Virus record (IMG/VR): IMGVR_UViG_3300045922_000149
Location: 1 to 44,935 of that record
DNA from: a virus
Direction: 5' to 3' (one strand)
DNA length: 44,935 bases
Part shown: positions 6,543-13,437 of the stretch, piece after piece
Numbering within the stretch: position 1 is the stretch's first letter
How the letters are laid out: the number at the start of each line of letters is the position of its first letter
Translations under genes and position numbers: made by a program
The notes under the pieces: generated by a model
Database searches by the model: none
The model's input: only the letters and a program-made list of their open reading frames with translations
Told to the model about the DNA's origin: nothing

Positions 6543-6826
6543 GCATTCTTCGTGACATTCGCCTGTTGGTAGCGCGTCGCCTCGACGAACCCTTGCCAGT
6601 ACGAACCGCAGTCCTGGACGTATTGAATCTTCTCGACATCGATCTCGATGCAAATGGCTATTCCCCTCCAGTAGAAATGGACTCTGCAATTCGTCGTCTC
6701 GAAGCTGCGATCCTGAATGCAACCGATGACCCGGAGCAAGATGAGGAAATCGACTTCCTCGACTTGGATGATCTTGAAGATTGGGAATTGCCAATGGAAG
6801 ATGAAAATGACGAAGATGATTCCTAA
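6539..6826 (+). CDS. Very acidic small protein, 95 aa
   Basis: ATGA overlap with the upstream gene. After an N-terminal helical region, the last 35 residues are almost entirely acidic or hydrophobic (DEEIDFLDLDDLEDWELP, then MEDENDEDD). Such tails occur in DNA-mimic inhibitors, SSB-tail mimics and chaperone-like phage proteins. No family recognised. The gene overlaps the next by 20 bases. Confidence 0.75.
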   Translation: MSILRDIRLLVARRLDEPLPVRTAVLDVLNLLDIDLDANGYSPPVEMDSAIRRLEAAILNATDDPEQDEEIDFLDLDDLEDWELPMEDENDEDDS

Positions 6827-7196
6827 CTTCTCGTACAGGTGGAGGACACCAGATGGAGATGTAACTATCTTCATCGTGGATGACATCAAGCCATCCATCC
6901 AAATCTTCATTGGGAAGTGTGGCTCCACCGTAGCAGCATGGGCATACGCACTAGCAGAAATGACCACGTTCGCATTGGAGAATAGGTCACTCGACGAAGT
7001 GATCGATAAGTTGTCCAACATCTCTTCGGATCGTGTCACTTTCTCTCGTGGTGTCCAGTGCAAGTCCACAGCCGAAGCCTTGGCATTCTCACTCCTTGAA
7101 TACAAGAGGGCAAAGTTGAATGACGCACGAACAGCTAACAAAGCGAGCAATCGAACTGAACAGGATTCTGATCTCCAGCTTTCCCGAGCTGAATGA
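6807..7196 (+). CDS. TSCPD-domain-like protein, 129 aa
   Basis: Residues 12-100 resemble the TSCPD domain found at the C-terminus of some ribonucleotide reductases and as stand-alone phage proteins: a beta segment (VTIFIVDD), then FIGKCGSTVAAWAYALAEMT, a helix SLDEVIDKLSNI and a terminal block SRGVQCKSTAEALAFSLL. Recognition is from pattern only. The ATG at 6807 is chosen for GGAAG six bases upstream; 6801 and 6816 are alternatives. The last 25 residues overlap the following gene in another frame and look less constrained. Confidence 0.6.
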   Translation: MTKMIPNFSYRWRTPDGDVTIFIVDDIKPSIQIFIGKCGSTVAAWAYALAEMTTFALENRSLDEVIDKLSNISSDRVTFSRGVQCKSTAEALAFSLLEYKRAKLNDARTANKASNRTEQDSDLQLSRAE

Positions 7197-7323
7197 CTCT
7201 GAAATCATTGGATTGCTCCTGATCCAAAGTTCGATGTACATGAACCTTGCAGAAATGCGGGAAGCAGCAGGCATATTCGGACGAATCGGCTATAGTCTAG
7301 CCGTAGGAGAGGAAGAAACATGA
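7120..7323 (+). CDS. Small helical protein, 67 aa
   Basis: The reading frame is helical throughout (LTKRAIELNRILISSF, then IGLLLIQSSMYMNLAEMREA) and ends with an ATGA overlap into the next gene. It overlaps the TSCPD-like gene by 77 bases, so one of the two overlapping ends may be less important. No family recognised. Confidence 0.6.
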   Translation: MTHEQLTKRAIELNRILISSFPELNDSEIIGLLLIQSSMYMNLAEMREAAGIFGRIGYSLAVGEEET

Positions 7324-7871
7324 CCAGAAACCTGAACGCAGAAACCATCAAGAAGCTCACACCGCTGATCCAAAAGATCGATGACACTCTCGCCAAGCCA
7401 CAAGACGAGCGTGTCGATTTCACAGTCCAAGCAATGTCCCCTGCCACACTCAAGTCTCAGCTTGAGACGTACAAGGCACAAATCCGCCCGGACTGGAAAG
7501 GAAAGTTCCAGATGTGGCACAAGAGAAACGCGGGAGTCTTGCAGTTCAGATTCCATCCGCCTTCCTCAGTCAGCTTCAAGATTCTCACTAAGGATGAAGA
7601 AGCCGAGGCACAGCGTGACTTCACAATCATCGACAATTCTCCAGCTCCGCAGACAAGCGTAGTGCTTGAGATGAATGACATGGCACTTGGACAGTACGTG
7701 ATGATGGAACGTCCAACTTCCGCATCGTTCCACATCGAAAGTCTAAGTAAGGAAACCCAGGATTACCTCAGTGATCCTGCCAATGCACCGGAGCCTGCAC
7801 TAATCAAACTTCTTCGCCGTCAAGGCTACACGATCCAGTCCAACGACACAACTCTCAAGGTGAATCTATGA
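7320..7871 (+). CDS. Hypothetical protein, 183 aa
   Basis: The ATG follows GGAGAGGAAGAAAC and overlaps the upstream gene by ATGA. The N-terminal third is helical and charged; the middle has beta-type segments (VLQFRFHPPSSVSFKIL, then TSVVLEMND); the C-terminus is again helical (ALIKLLRRQGYTI). Function unknown. Its position in the replication operon suggests DNA metabolism. Confidence 0.8.
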   Translation: MTRNLNAETIKKLTPLIQKIDDTLAKPQDERVDFTVQAMSPATLKSQLETYKAQIRPDWKGKFQMWHKRNAGVLQFRFHPPSSVSFKILTKDEEAEAQRDFTIIDNSPAPQTSVVLEMNDMALGQYVMMERPTSASFHIESLSKETQDYLSDPANAPEPALIKLLRRQGYTIQSNDTTLKVNL

Positions 7872-8170
7872 GCACGGTCTACGTGGTGAACTTCAATGCC
7901 AACTATGACTACACTGACGCCGCCCGCTTCGGTGAAGTAGTCTATATGTCCAAGGGTTACCTTCCTGACCGTAGCCCTGAGGACATGGCAAAGTTGTTCA
8001 GGGAATACGCAGCCAACTCGAAGCCAGAAGACTACCTCCTTCTCTCCGGTTCCAACATCCTGTGTGCCATTGCCGTGGCGGAATGGATGGCAAAGGGACC
8101 AGTGAATGTTCTCTTCATGTCCACCAAGAACAAGAAGAGACAGTACGAAACCTGTGTTCTGGGTGCATAG
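7868..8170 (+). CDS. Conserved phage hypothetical protein, 100 aa
   Basis: It starts by ATGA overlap. The protein begins with a strand (VYVVNFNANYDYTDAARFGE) and has the later block EDYLLLSGSNILCAIAVAEW. I recall similar small phage proteins with an N-terminal YVVN-x-HDYSDA-like segment and a GDYLLLTG-like middle. Their function is not established to my knowledge. Confidence 0.75.
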   Translation: MSTVYVVNFNANYDYTDAARFGEVVYMSKGYLPDRSPEDMAKLFREYAANSKPEDYLLLSGSNILCAIAVAEWMAKGPVNVLFMSTKNKKRQYETCVLGA

Positions 8171-8172
8171 CC

Positions 8173-8364
8173 ATGAACGCACCACCCCGGAAAAGAAAGG
8201 ATGTCGTCATCGACACCGCACTTCTCGACTGGATTGATGTGAATCTTCCGGGCGTAGCACTTTCTCATCTCTGCAATGAAATGCTCCAGGTTCTTCGTGA
8301 ACGCATGGAGCTTCAACCGACACTCACACTAGAGGAAGCTCTGGCTTCTTTCCAAAATGGATGA
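8173..8364 (+). CDS. Small protein, 63 aa, possibly DNA binding
   Basis: The ATG at 8173 lies just after the previous stop codon. The protein starts basic (MNAPPRKRKD), then VVIDTALLDWIDVNLPGVAL and helices SHLCNEMLQVLRERM and TLEEALASF. The basic arm, short strand and two helices loosely resemble ribbon-helix-helix proteins. The family is uncertain. Confidence 0.6.
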   Translation: MNAPPRKRKDVVIDTALLDWIDVNLPGVALSHLCNEMLQVLRERMELQPTLTLEEALASFQNG

Positions 8365-8479
8365 AGATCAGGAACTCAGAAAGAGAGTCCACGATCTCGA
8401 AACAGAGATTCAGAGACTCTTGGCAAGAGTGAAAGAACTCGAAGAAGAAGTGTCATGGATGCGGGAACTTCTGGAGTAG
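8357..8479 (+). CDS. Coiled-coil mini-protein, 40 aa
   Basis: The ATG overlaps the end of the previous gene (ATGGATGA). Nearly every residue fits a heptad coiled coil: ELRKRVHDLETEIQRLLARV followed by KELEEEVSWMRELLE. Length and overlap match the dense gene packing around it. It may be a dimerisation or adaptor peptide. Confidence 0.6.
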   Translation: MDEDQELRKRVHDLETEIQRLLARVKELEEEVSWMRELLE

Positions 8480-8480
8480 T

Positions 8481-8519
8481 CACTTCGCACTTCGCACTTC
8501 GCACTTCGCACTTCGCACT
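8481..8519 (+). repeat. Heptanucleotide tandem repeat
   Basis: CACTTCG repeats five times and continues with a partial CACTA. It starts one base after the stop codon of the coiled-coil mini-gene. Slippage could change its length in the population. No function is evident. Confidence 0.9.
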
Positions 8520-8570
8520 ATCACCACTGCCGAGGTCTCTCCGGCAGCATTACACCAACCAGAGAATCCC

Positions 8571-8891
8571 ATGACTGAACCGGAAGAGGTTACCATATTC
8601 CGCGACTTCACCCTGCGGTTTCCAAACTCTGATGACAGCGCCATGCGCCAAGCAGTTCTTGCTCATATCGACGCGCTCACGGCTGAGCGTGACGCGCTCG
8701 CCACAAAGCTCGCGAGACTCGCGACGCTCGCGGCGGAGGTGGCCAACGATCTTGAAATTGAGCTAAATGCGCGGTATCATGCACCCAATGTGCATCCAGC
8801 ACTACAGGGCCGCTACAACCGCGACATGCAACCAGTGCGAAAGCTACGTGCTGTGCTGGAGTCACTGGTCCCGAAACGCACCGACTCGTGA
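8571..8891 (+). CDS. Coiled-coil hypothetical protein, 106 aa
   Basis: The ATG at 8571 follows CCAGAGAATCCC. Residues about 23-65 form an uninterrupted Ala/Leu/Glu-rich coiled coil (AHIDALTAERDALATKLARL). The C-terminal third is basic and includes RYHAPNVHPALQGRYNRD. No family recognised. Codon use is more GC-rich than in the flanking genes, which may mark an insertion. Confidence 0.7.
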   Translation: MTEPEEVTIFRDFTLRFPNSDDSAMRQAVLAHIDALTAERDALATKLARLATLAAEVANDLEIELNARYHAPNVHPALQGRYNRDMQPVRKLRAVLESLVPKRTDS

Positions 8892-8972
8892 GAGTTCAGA
8901 AAAGACCCGAAACATACAGCATGATGCCTCTGCATCTCTCCGCACGCCTAGCCTGGGCCATCAACAACTAAC

Positions 8973-9881
8973 ATGACTAAGAGAATCCTTCCCGTGTTCG
9001 AGCGACACGAACCCACGTCGCTGGATCACACTGCAACAAAAGAGTTCAAGAAGTGTCCGCGTTCATACTTCTATCGTATGGTACTCGGCCGCTCGGCACC
9101 AGAAGGACAATGGGAAACCGTATTCGCGTGGGGTTCTTCGCTTCACAAGTTCCTCGAAGTACTCTACAAGACGGACAACGTACTCCTCGCAACGGAAGAA
9201 GCGGCCAAGCTATTCCGCGCCCCTTCCCATCATAGGTTCATGTTCCAGGATAAGGCAAGGTGGAATCAGACTATCCTGGAACTGTTCAAGTTCTACACCG
9301 AGGAAAAGCGTGCAGGAATGATCGAAGTCCTTGCCATCGAACAGCCGTGGCACTTGGTATTTCCTGACGGCAAGACTATCGGTGGAAGATTCGATCAGCT
9401 CGTCAAGTGGAATGGTCGAATCTGGGTTCGTGACTGGAAGACGACCAGCAAACAGTTGAACTACTTCTCGATGAGCCTCGATCCAAATGACCAAGCAATG
9501 CGCTACATCTATGCCGCATCATGCTTGCAGTTTGGACAGGACAAGAACGGATATCCAGTCAAGGTGATTGACGGAGTTCTATTCCCCGCAATCATCAACA
9601 TGAAGTCCGTCGGCCCCAAGATTCAAGTAGTGACTAGAAGCTCCACGTTGAACCAAGTCTGTCAGTGGGTTGAGGAACAGAAGTTCATCCATCGCCAGAT
9701 GGACATGTGCAGAGAAGAAGACATCTGGCCGATGTACGAAGTAAACTGTGGCTTTTGTGACTACCGTGTAGTCTGCACTCAGCCAAGCGAGGCCGCGATG
9801 GAAAACATGTTGCGGATGAGCTTCAAGTTGCAGCCTTGGGATCACACGACTGTTGACCAGACGGTCAAGGCGGAAGCATGA
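8973..9881 (+). CDS. RecB/Cas4-like PD-(D/E)XK nuclease, 302 aa
   Basis: A probable 5' or single-strand exonuclease for recombination or DNA end processing. The nuclease core is GGRFDQLV followed by VRDWKTT (the D and DxK segments, about 130-155). A Cys near the N-terminus (KKCPRSYFY) and a C-terminal C-x2-C-x5-C (CGFCDYRVVC) match the four cysteines that hold a 4Fe-4S cluster in Cas4 and AddB-like nucleases. It sits with a Sak4-like ATPase and an SSB-like gene, a typical phage recombination set. It overlaps the next gene by ATGA. Confidence 0.88.
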   Translation: MTKRILPVFERHEPTSLDHTATKEFKKCPRSYFYRMVLGRSAPEGQWETVFAWGSSLHKFLEVLYKTDNVLLATEEAAKLFRAPSHHRFMFQDKARWNQTILELFKFYTEEKRAGMIEVLAIEQPWHLVFPDGKTIGGRFDQLVKWNGRIWVRDWKTTSKQLNYFSMSLDPNDQAMRYIYAASCLQFGQDKNGYPVKVIDGVLFPAIINMKSVGPKIQVVTRSSTLNQVCQWVEEQKFIHRQMDMCREEDIWPMYEVNCGFCDYRVVCTQPSEAAMENMLRMSFKLQPWDHTTVDQTVKAEA

Positions 9882-10330
9882 CAGAGAAAGGCGCACTCGA
9901 ACGTGAACGGTACAAGGAATGGCTATTCTCTAGGGGAGTGAAGTACAACTTCCACGAAGAAATCGCCAACCTTGCCAACAATGTCGTGATGGGAGTAGAG
10001 AACGACACTCCACCTGTGTGGAAGTGGCACAAAATCCTGCCGACGATTCGCCTCGTCGAGTTAGTCAGGGAGCAATTCGGACCAACGACCATCAACTCCG
10101 CATACCGTTCGTTGATCTACAACTCCGTACTTCCAGGCTCGGCAAAGGATTCCAGGCATAACCACAACGATGCCCTGGACTTCCGCTGCAAGAGTGGAAC
10201 GCCGAAAGATTGGTATGACTTCCTGATGTCGATGCGTAACGAAGGAAAGTTCACTGGTGGTCTAGGTCTATACAAGACGTTCGTACACGTCGATACCAGA
10301 GGAGTCAATGCAACATGGAAAGGCTCGTAG
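9878..10330 (+). CDS. Peptidase M15-like protein, 150 aa
   Basis: The C-terminal half carries the M15_3 signature: SRHNHNDALDFR (zinc His and Asp) and FVHVDTRGVNATW (second metal His-x-Asp). M15 proteins are D,D- or L,D-peptidases and serve many phages as endolysins. The N-terminal half is helical, with WKWHKILPTIRLVELVREQF as in other M15_3 phage proteins. No signal peptide is seen. It overlaps both neighbours and lies in the replication operon rather than a late lysis cassette. Confidence 0.82.
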   Translation: MTEKGALERERYKEWLFSRGVKYNFHEEIANLANNVVMGVENDTPPVWKWHKILPTIRLVELVREQFGPTTINSAYRSLIYNSVLPGSAKDSRHNHNDALDFRCKSGTPKDWYDFLMSMRNEGKFTGGLGLYKTFVHVDTRGVNATWKGS

Positions 10331-10500
10331 AACTCTACCAACTGACAATGGATGAGGACGAACTGGTTATTCTGTCAGTCGTGTTCGGGTCGCTAGTCTT
10401 GGTGATGTCCGGACAGCCATATCCACGCATAACACTCCCGGCTGACAAGGTCGAAAGTCTCTCCAACAAAATCTTCACACTACTCGAGGCCAATCCATGA
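10315..10500 (+). CDS. Small protein with a hydrophobic stretch, 61 aa
   Basis: It overlaps the M15 gene by 16 bases and the next gene by ATGA. A segment LVILSVVFGSLVLVMSG (about 17-33) is hydrophobic enough to enter a membrane, though it could also be two buried strands. Being next to an M15 peptidase, it could be a small membrane partner, but a soluble replication accessory is equally possible. An alternative start is the ATG at 10345. Confidence 0.6.
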   Translation: MERLVELYQLTMDEDELVILSVVFGSLVLVMSGQPYPRITLPADKVESLSNKIFTLLEANP

Positions 10501-11330
10501 AACTCCACAAAGTCTCCGAACGGAAGGAATACAAGGGAACGTGCATGTTGCTCTTCGGCGCGGCGGGGAGAGGAAAGACATTCTTCTCCGCGTCGGCAGG
10601 TGACCGCACGGTAATCATCACGGATGGAAATGGAGAAGCCACGCTGCACTCTCCGATCTTCAGAGAGAAAGTCAAGACTGATCCGTACATCGTGAAGATC
10701 AATGGTGATCCTTCACCATCCAAGCCGACTGCATTCGATGCGATTCGGAATGTCATCGATGATCTCTTCTCCGACAACAAGGATGACTTCGACACGTTGG
10801 TGATCGATGACATCGACTTCGTGAGGGAATCCTCCATGACCAAGGGGATTTTCCTCAACGGATTGATCAATCGATCAAAGACATCGGCCAATATGCGTAG
10901 CCCTGCGTGGAAGGATATCATCATCCAGAGCCAGGCGGACTATGCAACAGAAATGCGACTGGTCGATTCCTTCCTCCAACAGCTTACAGAAGTCTGTCGC
11001 AATGAGGGAAAGAACCTAATCGTCAATGCACACGAACGCTTCATCCGCAAGGAAAACGACAAAGGGGAGGAATACCTAGCGAAGATCACACCACTTTTCA
11101 CTGGCCGTGACACTCCAGACAACGTAGCTCGATACTTTGATCTTGTGTGGTACATCCGAACAGTCGGAGCGGGATCAAACGTCAAGAGGGAGTTCGTCAC
11201 TGAACCAGAAGGACCGCTCGATTGCAAGACACGTTGGGGTGGACTATTCCGAAACCCTGAACGAGACTTGACCGCGAAGCAAGTATTCGACCGCATCACA
11301 ACCTACCAGATGACAGGAGCGAAGCCATGA
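10497..11330 (+). CDS. Sak4-like RecA-fold ATPase, 277 aa
   Basis: Walker A GAAGRGKT at about 21-28 and Walker B TLVIDDIDF at about 100-108. Overall arrangement and length match the AAA_24/Sak4 phage ATPases, RecA-fold single-strand annealing or recombination proteins usually encoded beside an SSB. Here the next gene is SSB-like and overlaps it by ATGA. It probably handles single-stranded DNA during replication or recombination. Confidence 0.88.
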   Translation: MKLHKVSERKEYKGTCMLLFGAAGRGKTFFSASAGDRTVIITDGNGEATLHSPIFREKVKTDPYIVKINGDPSPSKPTAFDAIRNVIDDLFSDNKDDFDTLVIDDIDFVRESSMTKGIFLNGLINRSKTSANMRSPAWKDIIIQSQADYATEMRLVDSFLQQLTEVCRNEGKNLIVNAHERFIRKENDKGEEYLAKITPLFTGRDTPDNVARYFDLVWYIRTVGAGSNVKREFVTEPEGPLDCKTRWGGLFRNPERDLTAKQVFDRITTYQMTGAKP

Positions 11331-11821
11331 AAGTCTTCAAGCCCAACCTCGACAGCTATTCCTCGGCCTACTTCGTCGCGCCGCCCGACGAATACGAGCT
11401 GGAGATCATCAAGTTTTCCTTCCGCACGCGGACGTACAAGGACAAGAACGATGTCGAACAGACTCGTCCCATCGTCTCTGTCACATTCCGCATCGTGTCC
11501 GGTGCAACTTCTGGAACGGACTATGCCGACAAGCCAGTGACTCATGACTTCTGGCTTTCGGAAGATGAGCGTGACTGGAACAATCTCCTTCGTTTCATCT
11601 CCGCAGCGAAGGGTATTCGTCCTGGCACTGCCGAAGCTGATCGTCAACTCCGTGATGCTATCAGCTCTCTGGACTTTTCCATCGATGTGGAGGAGGGACA
11701 GCTCGGTTCCGGCTATGCCTCACTCGTTGGCGCACGAGTCCGTTGCAACCTTTCCACGACCGTGGCGAAGAACGATCCGAACAAGCTCTATCAGAAGTTC
11801 GGTAGCTTCTTGCCATTCTAA
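11327..11821 (+). CDS. SSB-like protein (DUF669-type), 164 aa
   Basis: Placement directly after a Sak4-like ATPase, an all-beta N-terminal domain (YELEIIKFSFRTRTY, then PIVSVTFRIVSG), a central KPVTHDFWL and a C-terminal aromatic tail (FGSFLPF) are typical of DUF669-like phage single-strand-binding proteins. The function of this protein is inferred from context and fold pattern. Confidence 0.72.
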   Translation: MKVFKPNLDSYSSAYFVAPPDEYELEIIKFSFRTRTYKDKNDVEQTRPIVSVTFRIVSGATSGTDYADKPVTHDFWLSEDERDWNNLLRFISAAKGIRPGTAEADRQLRDAISSLDFSIDVEEGQLGSGYASLVGARVRCNLSTTVAKNDPNKLYQKFGSFLPF

Positions 11822-11830
11822 GTAGTGCCC

Positions 11831-11903
11831 CGCCCCATAGCTCAATTGGTAGAGCGTCACACTTTGGATGTGAAGGTTACGGGTTCAAGTCCCGTTGGGG
11901 CCA
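11831..11903 (+). tRNA. tRNA-Gln (anticodon TTG)
   Basis: Cloverleaf: acceptor strand CGCCCCA with TGGGGCC, D arm GCTC...GAGC, anticodon arm TCACA-CTTTGGA-TGTGA giving anticodon TTG, T arm ACGGG-TTCAAGT-CCCGT, discriminator A. CCA is not encoded. The first acceptor pair would be C-C, unpaired, while all others pair. It reads CAA and CAG, fitting a phage rich in Gln (the 507-aa virion protein is Q/N-rich). Degenerate copies of its 3' end follow. Confidence 0.9.
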
Positions 11904-11953
11904 TTGTTCCAAGTCCGATCCTCGGGCCATTGTTCCAAGTCCGATCCTCCCCG
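11904..11953 (+). repeat. Tandem copies of the tRNA 3' end
   Basis: After the tRNA, CCATTGTTCCAAGTCCGATC occurs twice (from about 11902 and about 11928), 26 bases apart. Each copy resembles the T loop plus acceptor 3' strand of the tRNA (GTTCAAGTCCCGTTGGGGCC). The copies look like partial tandem duplications of the tRNA end, perhaps left by recombination. Confidence 0.7.
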
Positions 11954-11975
11954 CCCACCACAAACCTAAACACCC

Positions 11976-12173
11976 ATGAACATCGAAAAGCTCCTCGAAG
12001 ATCACCTGTGGAATGAAGTATGTCTCATCCGAAAGGAGATCACCAAACTCGAAGAGAAGATCAGTGGACTTCGTGAGAGGGAAGAGAGACTGATCCGCAT
12101 CGGCAATGCAGCACTCATTCCATTCCGAGACGGAACGGACAATCCAATCATGGATGAAGCAAGCTTCGTGTGA
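11976..12173 (+). CDS. Coiled-coil small protein, 65 aa
   Basis: The first 45 residues form a continuous amphipathic helix (KEITKLEEKISGLREREERL). The start lacks a strong ribosome site, so an alternative start is possible. Family not recognised. It lies between the tRNA repeats and the next small gene. Confidence 0.55.
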   Translation: MNIEKLLEDHLWNEVCLIRKEITKLEEKISGLREREERLIRIGNAALIPFRDGTDNPIMDEASFV

Positions 12174-12214
12174 GTCTGCGTGATGTGAGTAAACCAACCA
12201 ACCCGGAGGAAACG

Positions 12215-12406
12215 ATGCCGAAGTACCAAATCAACCTGACTCTCTCATTTGCTCTTGAGGCTTCAACTGCAGAACAAGCACTGAACCTGATTCATCAGGT
12301 CATTCCGCAGTCTGTCAATCCAGGTGGAGTCAACTACAGGGAGATTCCGGTACACGTTGACTTCATCAGCGTGAATGTCTCCGAGAACAAAGAGTCCAAT
12401 GTATGA
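12215..12406 (+). CDS. Small alpha/beta protein, 63 aa
   Basis: The ATG at 12215 is preferred over 12170 because CCCGGAGGAAACG precedes it. A strand (YQINLTLSFALEA), a helix (TAEQALNLIHQVI) and a final strand (VHVDFISVNVSE) give a compact ferredoxin-like half-fold, similar in architecture to the small early family but without clear identity. Function unknown. Confidence 0.65.
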   Translation: MPKYQINLTLSFALEASTAEQALNLIHQVIPQSVNPGGVNYREIPVHVDFISVNVSENKESNV

Positions 12407-12587
12407 CCATTCCGTAGCCGACGAACTTGAGTTCGAGGCATGGACCGAGGAACACAAGACACTAATCAAGCGACTAATCCTGGGAGGATACTTCGATGAA
12501 CTCTTCGAGCAAAGTAAATATCCACCGTTTCCATCTCCCGTACTGTATCGACATGACGATCATACACCTGGAGGCAAACTGCCGTGA
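12399..12587 (+). CDS. Small acidic protein, 62 aa
   Basis: The ATG overlaps the end of the preceding gene. The protein is acidic at the N-terminus (VADELEFEAWTEEHK) with one helix (TLIKRLILGGYFDELF) and a Pro-rich tail. No family recognised. Confidence 0.55.
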   Translation: MYDHSVADELEFEAWTEEHKTLIKRLILGGYFDELFEQSKYPPFPSPVLYRHDDHTPGGKLP

Positions 12588-12690
12588 TCATCCTGCACTT
12601 CCACTCATCGTGAAGTTCCTGGCCGAACAGAGAGAAAGTGCCCTCGAACGCGCACTGAAGGAGTTCGATCGTGCTTATCCCAAGAAATGA
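12553..12690 (+). CDS. Small overlapping protein, 45 aa
   Basis: The frame overlaps the previous gene and the start of the GroES-like gene. A helix (PLIVKFLAEQRESALERALK) with well-spaced hydrophobics suggests a real product. The ATG at 12553 lacks a good ribosome site and an upstream ATG at 12496 is possible, so the start is uncertain. Confidence 0.4.
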   Translation: MTIIHLEANCRDHPALPLIVKFLAEQRESALERALKEFDRAYPKK

Positions 12691-13096
12691 CATGGTGGTA
12701 GTCCTCGGCATCGATGATCCAGACACATGGTATGACTCGAAGCTCATCGTCAGGCCGGAGTCAACTAAGGATCGTTGTGACCAAGGAATAGTGAAGGCCG
12801 TAGGACCGAACGTGAAAAGTGTTCAAGTCGGAGACTACGTTATGTTCTCACCATACTCAGGTATGGTAGCGAACGTAGAGGGCGAAGGAGACAAGTGCAT
12901 CATCATGAAGGAAGAAGGCGTGATCGCTATCTTGACTCCACCGACTACTCCAGTCCCAGGTCTATTCGTGCGGACTGAGGACGGATACATTCCTGCAACT
13001 AGTGAAAGTGCGGCCCTTCTTCTCCGCCGTGCTTATCACGAAATCCCCCGCGTAGCACAGATCATCCACAAGTGGGAGCATCGTCATGGAGCTTAG
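12671..13096 (+). CDS. GroES/Cpn10-like co-chaperonin, 141 aa
   Basis: The GTG start at 12671 is chosen because LIPRNDMVVVL then aligns with the LRPLGDRVVV strand of Cpn10. Further matches are LIVRPESTK, GIVKAVGPN (the G-x-V-x-A-V-G turn), VQVGDYVMFSPYSGM and an ILTP-type end. Residues after about 96 form an extra C-terminal extension of 45 residues not present in standard Cpn10. Phage co-chaperonins (as in T4 gp31) work with host GroEL in capsid folding. It overlaps the MazG-like gene. Confidence 0.82.
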   Translation: MLIPRNDMVVVLGIDDPDTWYDSKLIVRPESTKDRCDQGIVKAVGPNVKSVQVGDYVMFSPYSGMVANVEGEGDKCIIMKEEGVIAILTPPTTPVPGLFVRTEDGYIPATSESAALLLRRAYHEIPRVAQIIHKWEHRHGA

Positions 13097-13412
13097 AGAA
13101 ATCCAGAACAACGTACACGCACTTGCACGAGAGAAGGGCTGGTGGGATGCTCCACGTCGCCCGCCCGAAGTACTTATGTTGATCGTGACGGAACTAGCCG
13201 AGGCGATGGAAGAATATCGCAATGGCTACGGCGTGGCGATTCGATACAACGAAGATGGAAAGCCGGAAGGAATGCCAATCGAACTGGCAGACGCAGTGAT
13301 CCGCATCCTCGACTTCTGTGCGTATGTTGACGTGGACCTAGAGAAGTACATCTTGTTGAAGCATGAATACAACAAGACACGTCCATATCGCCACGGAGGA
13401 AAGGCAGCATAG
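13086..13412 (+). CDS. MazG-like nucleotide pyrophosphohydrolase, 108 aa
   Basis: The MazG-like fold is evident from EKGWWD at about 18-23, the helix VTELAEAMEEYRNG that holds the metal-binding Glu residues (about 36-50), ELADAVIRILDFCAY with a further Glu/Asp pair (about 67-81), and a C-terminal KYILLKHEYNKTRPYRHGGK. These enzymes hydrolyse NTPs or dNTPs to monophosphates. Encoded next to the polymerase genes, it may clean the nucleotide pool or lower alarmones during infection. Confidence 0.85.
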   Translation: MELREIQNNVHALAREKGWWDAPRRPPEVLMLIVTELAEAMEEYRNGYGVAIRYNEDGKPEGMPIELADAVIRILDFCAYVDVDLEKYILLKHEYNKTRPYRHGGKAA

Positions 13413-13437
13413 ATGCACCACCAACGGAGGGATTAGG

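Noticed and set aside
6473-7150. 225-aa minus-strand frame
   Set aside because: It is antisense to the acidic and TSCPD-like genes, which have start sites and overlaps fitting the operon.
8481-8519. CRISPR-like array
   Set aside because: The heptamer repeat has no spacers and no repeat of suitable length; no cas gene apart from a Cas4-like nuclease typical of phage recombination.
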